From an uncultured Bacilli bacterium (GTDB lineage Bacteria > Bacillota_I > Bacilli_A > RF39 > UBA660), in contig CAKOSN010000006.1 of the NCBI GenBank assembly GCA_934102255.1, positions 17,952 to 81,951 of the forward strand: 64,000 nt of DNA. The letters run 5' to 3'. This document shows positions 57,877 to 64,000 of this stretch, piece by piece. The notes beneath the pieces were generated by a model. It was given only the letters and a program-made list of their open reading frames with translations. It was not told where the DNA came from and ran no database searches. A program made the translations under genes and the position numbers. Numbering within the stretch: position 1 is the stretch's first letter; every line of letters starts with the position of its first letter.

Positions 57877-59479
57877 TTTTACCTAAAATTTCTTTAACAT
57901 ATATTTTATCTATATCATCAATGGTATAACCATTATTATACATTTTATCACTAGAACTAATTAAAACTTGATTTTTGTCCTTTACCTCAGTATAGTATTT
58001 TAACTTTTCTCCTAAAAGAGTAGCTAATCTATAAAGATAAGCATTACTTGTCTTTTCATTAACATCAACAGGACGCGAATAACGTTCATCCAAAATCTTC
58101 TTATATTCTCCTAATTCCTTAACAAATTCATCTAATTTTCCATTCTTAGAATAAATAACTGCTAAAGCATCTATAATATTGCTAATATATTCATACATAT
58201 CATTAGAAAAATCTGTTACATTATTTCTCTCTAAATAAGCCATGGTTGAACCTAAAATATGCCAAGACTTTCTTAAATTTCCAAAAGAAATATACTTATC
58301 TAAACGATTATAAGTAAGACTATTACCAATTAAAACCGAACGAAGACTTAGTAATTTCACAAATTCATCATAGCTTTCCCTATTAGTAGAGTTATGATAA
58401 AAACATTTTTCAAAAAAATTATAACTATAATCTGGTATCCAATCAGCCTCACCAGTATATACGTTCTTAAAACTAATAAACTCATTATTTAAAGACACAT
58501 TAAGAAAGCTAATTGGGGTACTACCACTAAGCAATTTTTCATCGTCTAACTTACCCATGCTGGAATAAAAATGTAGAGGATATTTTCTAAAAGAATCAAC
58601 ATTTTTTTCAAGAACTTCTTTCTTAAAATCAGTTGAAAGACTAGGATTTGAAAGAACTAGAGAAAAATAATAATAATCAAGGAAAATATAATCTGCATTA
58701 TCATTTACAAATTTTTCTGTTAAATGTGGCGATTTTAAAATAATCCCCAATAAAAATTCATCATGTCTATCTGTTATACAACTAATTTTATTATCCAATT
58801 TTACTAATCTATCAAAATTTTCTTTAGAAATACAATCAGTTAAATAAGCTGGAAGTTTAGCAATACGTTCTATTTCAGATTTAATATCAAACTTTTCTAA
58901 ATACCAATTTAATAATTCTGGTTTAACCATATTTATTTCTGGATTATAGAAAATTATCTCAAAGTACTTTTCACGATTAGCTTCTAAAAGACTTTCACAC
59001 ATTTCTAAGATACCTTTATAATCATATCCAACTGGTAAAGCATCAGCATTAGCTTTTTTATCTTCAACTGCAAAAACACTAAACTTAGGAGCCTCCAAAA
59101 CAGTACCTGCTCTATTTAAACTTTCATTTATAATACCAGTGTTTCTTTGTAATTTAGCTAAAGCCCTTACCTCATCTTGTTCCTCTTTAGACAATGATTT
59201 CTTATTTAATAATCTTGATTTTAAGACATCTAAATTATCCTTTATTTTCTTAACTAAAACTTTATCGTAATATTCATCGCTTAATTTAGCAGCATTCTCA
59301 AGCGTTGTTTCTTCTTTATACTTTACTAAATCTGCTAATTGCTTTTCATAGACGTTCTTTTTTTGTAAAAGAACCGAGAAATCTTCACCGACAAGTTGTT
59401 GCCACTCAATTTCTAATTTCGTAGTTTCTATTCTTTCTCTTAATTTCGAAATCTCATTTTCTGCTTCTAAAATAGTCAT
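57857..59479 (-). CDS. Large cytosolic protein of unknown function
   Basis: 540 residues. N-terminal coiled coil (AENEISKLRERIETTKLEIEW and a Lys/Glu-rich segment to about residue 110), then a helical domain. No signal or membrane segment, no catalytic motif seen. ATG at 59479 has GGTGA upstream; the GTG nine bases earlier is unlikely. No family recognised. The tRNA-Arg gene lies 43 bases upstream on the same strand. Confidence 0.6.
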   Translation of the reverse strand: MTILEAENEISKLRERIETTKLEIEWQQLVGEDFSVLLQKKNVYEKQLADLVKYKEETTLENAAKLSDEYYDKVLVKKIKDNLDVLKSRLLNKKSLSKEEQDEVRALAKLQRNTGIINESLNRAGTVLEAPKFSVFAVEDKKANADALPVGYDYKGILEMCESLLEANREKYFEIIFYNPEINMVKPELLNWYLEKFDIKSEIERIAKLPAYLTDCISKENFDRLVKLDNKISCITDRHDEFLLGIILKSPHLTEKFVNDNADYIFLDYYYFSLVLSNPSLSTDFKKEVLEKNVDSFRKYPLHFYSSMGKLDDEKLLSGSTPISFLNVSLNNEFISFKNVYTGEADWIPDYSYNFFEKCFYHNSTNRESYDEFVKLLSLRSVLIGNSLTYNRLDKYISFGNLRKSWHILGSTMAYLERNNVTDFSNDMYEYISNIIDALAVIYSKNGKLDEFVKELGEYKKILDERYSRPVDVNEKTSNAYLYRLATLLGEKLKYYTEVKDKNQVLISSSDKMYNNGYTIDDIDKIYVKEILGKKEGISL

Positions 59480-59522
59480 AATTATCACCTATCCAACTCT
59501 ATTTATATAAATATTAAAAAAA

Positions 59523-59599
59523 TGGCGTCCTTGAAGAGATTTGAACTCTTGACCTATCGCTTAGGAGGCGATTGCTCTATCCAGCTGAGCTACAAGGAC
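59523..59599 (-). tRNA. tRNA-Arg (anticodon CCU)
   Basis: 77 nt with encoded CCA. Acceptor GTCCTTG / CAAGGAC, D-arm AGCTCAGCTGGATAGAGC, anticodon stem ATCGC / GCGAT with loop CTCCTAA (anticodon CCT, decoding AGG), T-arm AAGAGTTCAAATCTCTT. All arms pair. Confidence 0.95.
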
Positions 59600-59614
59600 A
59601 ACAAAGGATTTTAT

Positions 59615-60121
59615 TTATTGTTGCATCCTAATACTTACAACATTATAGATAAAAATTAAATAAATACCTAATCTTAAAGATAATTTAAACCTAGTCATTT
59701 CATAAGTTGCTACTAACTTATCACTAATTGAAACAAGATAAGAACCAACATACTTAGGCTTGTCCTTAGTATGAGGATACATGTGTTTAACAATAATATC
59801 TTTTTCTAAATCCGTTAAGTTATAGTACTTACTAGCTTCCTTTAAAGCTTGATAGGGATGCTTACTTAATTTTTCATAAGCATCATACTCGGCTAAATCT
59901 TTATCAAAGTAAAAATCATGAAGTAAAGCAGCTCTTGTAATCTCTTCTAAATGATTCAATTTCAAGTTTCTAGCTATAAAATAAGATACTTTAGATACTC
60001 TTAAAACGTGGTCATATCTACTTATCCCATGATGAGGTTCTAAATGTAACTTCTTAAACTCTTCATTATCTAAGATATCTTTAACAATATTGTCATAATC
60101 TAATCTCTTTTTTATAGACAT
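59615..60121 (-). CDS. HD-domain phosphohydrolase with C-terminal hydrophobic tail
   Basis: 168 residues. Metal ligands of the HD superfamily: RYDHVLRVS, ALLHDF (HD doublet) and SISDKLVATY (final Asp). The C-terminus (LRLGIYLIFIYNVVSI) is hydrophobic and may attach to the membrane. Substrate unknown; nucleotide-like phosphoesters are typical. Co-directional with the tRNA gene. Confidence 0.8.
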   Translation of the reverse strand: MSIKKRLDYDNIVKDILDNEEFKKLHLEPHHGISRYDHVLRVSKVSYFIARNLKLNHLEEITRAALLHDFYFDKDLAEYDAYEKLSKHPYQALKEASKYYNLTDLEKDIIVKHMYPHTKDKPKYVGSYLVSISDKLVATYEMTRFKLSLRLGIYLIFIYNVVSIRMQQ

Positions 60122-60139
60122 CTATAAACATTTCCTATT

Positions 60140-60358
60140 CTATCCCATTATACTAGTAACACAAAATACTAGTGAACAAATAGTAAGTAAAACAATAGAA
60201 ATAACCATGTACTTAGAACTATTTTCTAAATCCTTATCAATAATCTTTTTACTACCCCTACTAGCTATCAACAACGTTGCCATTTTTACTAAGAAAAAGG
60301 CGGTTGCAATACTAGAAAGACCTACTCCAATTAATAATAATATTTGATATGTTTTCAT
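60140..60358 (-). CDS. Small two-helix membrane protein
   Basis: 72 residues with two membrane segments (ILLLIGVGLSSIATAFFLV and YMVISIVLLTICSLVFCV) around a charged loop. GAGG site upstream. Unknown function. Upstream, 60359-60585 is AT-rich with no gene seen. Confidence 0.6.
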   Translation of the reverse strand: MKTYQILLLIGVGLSSIATAFFLVKMATLLIASRGSKKIIDKDLENSSKYMVISIVLLTICSLVFCVTSIMG

Positions 60359-60585
60359 ATTTTTTCCTCTTTTTTTCTTTCCTATTATAACACAATAATT
60401 TATATCTGCAAGCTTCTTAAAACTTTTATCTCTTTATTGCTTTTTATCCATTTTTAAGTTAAATAGTCATATAATAATTGCTCTTCTAATCTAGATTTTA
60501 ATAATTATATTCATACATTACCATATTTTAATCTTAAAGTACTGTTTCTAAATCCATTCTTAAATATCCTTTTCTAATTTCTTTT

Positions 60586-63330
60586 TTATACATTATTGTT
60601 CATAATATTATTAGACTTATTGTTTGTCATATTATTCACATTGTTATTTGGCATATTATTTAAAGTATTATTCACGTTGTTATTTGCTACATTATTTAAA
60701 TTGTTATTTGTTACATTATTCACATTGTTATTTAAAGTATTATTGATAATTTTATTTACACCACTTGTCTTTGTTTTATCAGAACTATTCTTATTATTAG
60801 TGTATTCAAGTAATCTTAAAAGCATTCTAATATACAAATCACTAAGTCCTTTAGCGCGTAATTTTTTAACCATAATACGTTTATCACTATAGTCTTTTTC
60901 ACTAAACATAATCTTAGCAATCTCATTTTTTAAAGTAGTTTCTACCGGTATATCGGAAATAATACCATCAATATCTTCATTTAAAATTCTGGTTGCATCA
61001 ATTTCAATATCTTTACCACGACAAATTATTGTTAACTGTTTAACTGTTGAAACATCATTTATTTCAATAACAAAGTCGCTATCTTCACTATAAGCGGTAA
61101 AATCTTTCTTATCAGCTTCTTGTAAGACTCTAACATCCGTAGCCGTTCTAGTATTTCTGAATCTAATTTTATAATTTCTAGTATCTGGAATAATACCACT
61201 CTTACCTTCATATGGTCTAATTATTAAAGTATAGTTGTTTTGAAGATAATTATAATCAAATCTCGTTACAATATAATAACCTTGTTCATATAAGGAACTT
61301 ACCCCGTCATCTTCATATAAATTATAAATATTACTTTCACCAGGGAAAATATGTACTTCTAAATTTTTAGCCGTCCCTATATTATTAATATTTTTATCCG
61401 GAACATACATTGGTACAATAGAGCCTTTTTTAGCAAATACTGGATAATCCTCATCATTAAAGAACATTACATATCTAGTATTACCATTAAATCTCTTACC
61501 AGTCTTAAAATCATACCATGTGCCATTTGGTAAATATATCTTTTCAACACTACGTTGCATAGCACTATCTTTTTTAGTAGTTATTGGTGATACTAAAAGT
61601 TCACTACCAAAGAAATATTCATTTTTATAATCAGGTTCATCCATCATACTTGGTACAGCATGATATAAAGGCATAAAAATAGGAATTCCTAACTTATAAT
61701 ACTTATAACCTTCTGCATATAAATAACTGGATAATTGAAGTCTTAAATTTAAATAATCTTTAACAACTCTTAAAACTTGATTATTCCATCGCCATGGTTC
61801 TCTTTTATAATAATGACCATAAGAAGAAGCAAATCTAAATATTGGACTAAAAGTACCAAATTCAACATATCTTAGATATAACTCACTATCTTCGATGCCC
61901 CCCTTAAAACCGCCAATATCATTACTCCACCAAGTAAGACCAGAATTATAAGAACTAGCAATAAACTCCGGTAATTTTTTTAAAGTATCCCAACTAACCT
62001 CGGTTTCACCTGTGTAAAGAATTGGATATCTTATTGCACCTAAAGAAGCAGGTCTTGATAAAATTACCCCTCTAATATTAGTAAATTTTTTATAATCATT
62101 ATAGTGATAATAATTAAGTGCATTCATAACTCTTCTATCTTTAGTTCTAACATCTAAAAAGAAAAAGTCTACATTATCATTATATAAAGGAGTAATAAGT
62201 TTATCTAAATAAGCTGCTACAACATTTTTATCTAAAACATTAAAAGGTAAATCTTGACTATCATTAACCCCGAGTTCACTAGCATAATCACGATATTTAA
62301 ATTCATGAGGATGAATTCCTTCGGTTGGATCAAGACTAAGTCCTAAACGAATACCTCTTTCATGTAAGAAGGTTGTAAAGTTACTTAAAGTACCAAGTTT
62401 ATCTCGATTAAAAGTAAATCCACTTTTAAATTTTTTTAAGTCATTTGGGTCTTTTATATGCCAATTACTCCCCATTACTAAAACATTTAACGGGATATGA
62501 TAAGTATTAAAATCATAAACTAGCTTTCTAACATTATCAAAGGTATAAATATCATCTTTATACCACCAAACTCCAAGGGCATATCGTGGAATTAATGGAC
62601 ATCTTCCTGCTAAAGCAGCATATTCTCCTAAAAATAAACGAAAGTCTTTATTATAAACAAAAACATACATATCAAGAGATTTATGAGTTCTTGGCACCAT
62701 ATAACCTTTATCATCAATTATCATACTATTTGAATCATCTAAAGTACTAAAACCGTCCAAGGAATACAAACTTTTTTGACGTTCAAAAATGTTATTTTTC
62801 GCTTTTTTATAACTATCTTTAGCCTTCTTAGCTTCGGCCTTTTTCTTAGCTTTAGCATCTAATTCTTTGGATTTATTATCCTTGCTGTCTTCTGATTCTA
62901 AGGCTTCACTGGCAAAGATAAACTCTTTCTTTAAATCTAAATTAGGTTTTAAGCAAGCGACATTTTTAGCCTCATCACTTCCATAATACCAGTAAGCTTG
63001 GGAATTTAAAACATTTACTCTTAAAGTTGAATCAGGAGCAAAAAGACTACCTTTAAAAGGTTTTTCCTTTAAGTATTGCAAACGAAAATACTTAGTATTA
63101 ACAATTAAAGTAGCATGGTCCTCTTGAACATCTAATTGTGGTAAAGGAAAATTTCTATTTAAAACATTTTCTGTTAAATAATCATTAAATATTCCTTCTT
63201 CATCATATTCTAACCTAAGTATCATATCACTAATTATACTAATTCGATAATTTTTTCCTTTAAATACAGCCTTAGGATTAGTCATCCTATTATTCATATT
63301 TGATAAAAAATGATTTCCTAAAGTACTCAT
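60586..63330 (-). CDS. Glycoside hydrolase family 31 enzyme with Asn-rich tail
   Basis: 914 residues. GH31 core: GVWWYKDDIYTFDNV, nucleophile region VDFFFLDVRTKD, GLTWWSNDIGGFKGG, PIFRFASSYGHYYKREPW and the distal beta domain (YLPNGTWYDFKTGKRF, YEDDGVSSLYEQG). Such enzymes release alpha-glucose or related sugars. The usual acid/base GDT.SW reads GETEVSW here. A Lys/Ala-rich insertion at about 150-180 and a final 60-residue Asn-rich tail are unusual. No signal peptide, so cytosolic. Confidence 0.9.
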   Translation of the reverse strand: MSTLGNHFLSNMNNRMTNPKAVFKGKNYRISIISDMILRLEYDEEGIFNDYLTENVLNRNFPLPQLDVQEDHATLIVNTKYFRLQYLKEKPFKGSLFAPDSTLRVNVLNSQAYWYYGSDEAKNVACLKPNLDLKKEFIFASEALESEDSKDNKSKELDAKAKKKAEAKKAKDSYKKAKNNIFERQKSLYSLDGFSTLDDSNSMIIDDKGYMVPRTHKSLDMYVFVYNKDFRLFLGEYAALAGRCPLIPRYALGVWWYKDDIYTFDNVRKLVYDFNTYHIPLNVLVMGSNWHIKDPNDLKKFKSGFTFNRDKLGTLSNFTTFLHERGIRLGLSLDPTEGIHPHEFKYRDYASELGVNDSQDLPFNVLDKNVVAAYLDKLITPLYNDNVDFFFLDVRTKDRRVMNALNYYHYNDYKKFTNIRGVILSRPASLGAIRYPILYTGETEVSWDTLKKLPEFIASSYNSGLTWWSNDIGGFKGGIEDSELYLRYVEFGTFSPIFRFASSYGHYYKREPWRWNNQVLRVVKDYLNLRLQLSSYLYAEGYKYYKLGIPIFMPLYHAVPSMMDEPDYKNEYFFGSELLVSPITTKKDSAMQRSVEKIYLPNGTWYDFKTGKRFNGNTRYVMFFNDEDYPVFAKKGSIVPMYVPDKNINNIGTAKNLEVHIFPGESNIYNLYEDDGVSSLYEQGYYIVTRFDYNYLQNNYTLIIRPYEGKSGIIPDTRNYKIRFRNTRTATDVRVLQEADKKDFTAYSEDSDFVIEINDVSTVKQLTIICRGKDIEIDATRILNEDIDGIISDIPVETTLKNEIAKIMFSEKDYSDKRIMVKKLRAKGLSDLYIRMLLRLLEYTNNKNSSDKTKTSGVNKIINNTLNNNVNNVTNNNLNNVANNNVNNTLNNMPNNNVNNMTNNKSNNIMNNNV
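60590..60750 (-). repeat. Asn-rich tandem coding repeats in the GH31 tail
   Basis: Irregular repeats of an AATAAC/AATGTG-type unit encode NNVNN, NNLNN and NNTLNN blocks. Coding, not CRISPR: unit lengths vary and no spacers exist. Confidence 0.6.
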
Positions 63331-63458
63331 TTAACATCCCTATTCTTTCTAATTTTAAGTATAGCAAACTAAAAATTCTTTTTCAATAAAAATGATAAGT
63401 TGTTAGTATCAGATTTCTAGACTAATACAAGTTCTCATTTATTGTTATTTTTTAATAC

Positions 63459-63486
63459 TTGTCTACCCCCCCAGTCATGATATAAT
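63459..63486 (+). promoter_or_regulatory. Promoter of the 63515 gene
   Basis: TTGTCT (63459-63464), 16-base spacer including a C7 run, TATAAT (63481-63486). Confidence 0.6.
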
Positions 63487-63514
63487 GAACTTAGAAAGGT
63501 TTAAAAAGGTTTAT

Positions 63515-63961
63515 ATGCAAAAGAAAAAGAATATTTTTATTGTCACTGGCTCTATCTTAATTATCTTAGTAGTTTTAGGAGGAATTTTATTTTTAATAAA
63601 AAAAGACAAAATTGCTGGAAAAGTTTTAAATGATAGTCCCAAATATCAAGTAATTTATACTTTTAATGATAATAGAAAAGTTTATTCTGAATTTAAAGAT
63701 ACTAAGTATGTCACTAAATTTGGTAAAAGTTACGATTTAAGCATCGCTTTAAAAGATAATTTATTTAATCTCGATAATATGCTTAATAACATTAAAAAAG
63801 TAGATGGCTTAAATGATGGTGGTACTAAAATATACTATTTAAATAATCATATTGATATTGTAAAATGTCATAAAATTAACAGTAATACTAATAATACTTA
63901 CATAGAAGATTACTATATCGTCAAAGATTCAAAAAATATTATTGATGACTTATGTCAATAA
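63515..63961 (+). CDS. Small membrane-anchored protein
   Basis: 148 residues: Lys-rich start, one membrane segment (IFIVTGSILIILVVLGGILFLI) and an outer alpha/beta domain with two Cys (VKCHKI, DDLCQ). ATG at 63515 has AAAGG upstream; the earlier ATG (63485) is within the promoter. Unknown function. Nothing recognised in the remaining bases to 64000. Confidence 0.65.
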   Translation: MQKKKNIFIVTGSILIILVVLGGILFLIKKDKIAGKVLNDSPKYQVIYTFNDNRKVYSEFKDTKYVTKFGKSYDLSIALKDNLFNLDNMLNNIKKVDGLNDGGTKIYYLNNHIDIVKCHKINSNTNNTYIEDYYIVKDSKNIIDDLCQ

Positions 63962-64000
63962 AAAAGAACTGAAGACTATTCTAAATCAAATATTTAATTT

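Noticed and set aside
60590..60750. CRISPR-like array
   Set aside because: Repeat units are short, irregular and in frame, coding an Asn-rich tail; there are no unique spacers.

Overview
The window is about 64 kb of very AT-rich, densely packed bacterial DNA with Gram-positive ribosome-binding sites, two T-box leaders, a Firmicutes-type (T7SSb) secretion apparatus and the ordinary genetic code: genes end in TGA, TAA or TAG and Trp is TGG. Together with a Staphylococcus-like parE/parC pair, a YunB-like protein and many short surface and membrane-tail proteins of unknown function, this points to a Bacilli-related, host-associated lineage with a small genome, of the RF39 / Erysipelotrichia-like kind. 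That placement is inference; no rRNA gene is present.

Layout. 1-4237: topoisomerase IV operon (parE then parC, parC running off the left edge). 4344-5876: an envelope protein behind a possible invertible promoter segment. 5941-8179: T-box-controlled thrS with a small leading gene. 8184-17386: a long minus-strand series of poorly known genes (lipoprotein, PD-(D/E)XK-like protein, LysM protein, PH-like protein, HipA-like tail-anchored protein, Mbeg1-like lipase, tail-anchored and paralogous proteins). 17400-20063: a scar of mobile DNA (frameshifted IS30-type transposase, internally deleted IS3-type element, GC-richer structured non-coding DNA). 20091-26688: a possible small membrane peptide, YunB, an acidic membrane protein, ferredoxin, cysteine desulfurase and two tandem sigma-70 paralogs with an unusual N-terminal domain. 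26976-31077: an unknown protein, a DUF1653 protein, an AAA+/DUF4143 ATPase behind palindromic operators, and T-box-controlled trpS. 31081-37255: a large pilin-like surface protein and its partner, a broken secreted-protein gene, a secreted trypsin-like protease and a membrane-anchored protein. 37269-38657: a degenerate IS256 element.

38661-54524 is the most distinctive part. Two complete, collinear type VII secretion gene sets lie head to tail. Each has EssC (FHA-like N-terminus, two membrane segments, FtsK/SpoIIIE ATPase), a ubiquitin-like EsaB, and then a separate promoter driving six small helical WXG100-like proteins in the same order. The upstream set is headed by a membrane-anchored HExxH metallopeptidase. 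A 50-bp block identical at 49 positions lies upstream of both machinery operons and contains an extended -10 promoter. The EssA, EssB and EsaA membrane partners of known T7SSb systems are absent here.

54583-64000: D-Ala-D-Ala carboxypeptidase, a DUF2628 protein with an Asn-rich head, a large unknown protein, tRNA-Arg(CCU), an HD-domain protein, a small membrane protein, a GH31 glycosidase with an Asn-rich tail, and a membrane-anchored protein. Most genes are on the minus strand, with short or overlapping junctions and clear intrinsic terminators. Starts were often moved inward from the longest open frame to the first start codon with a well-spaced Shine-Dalgarno sequence.
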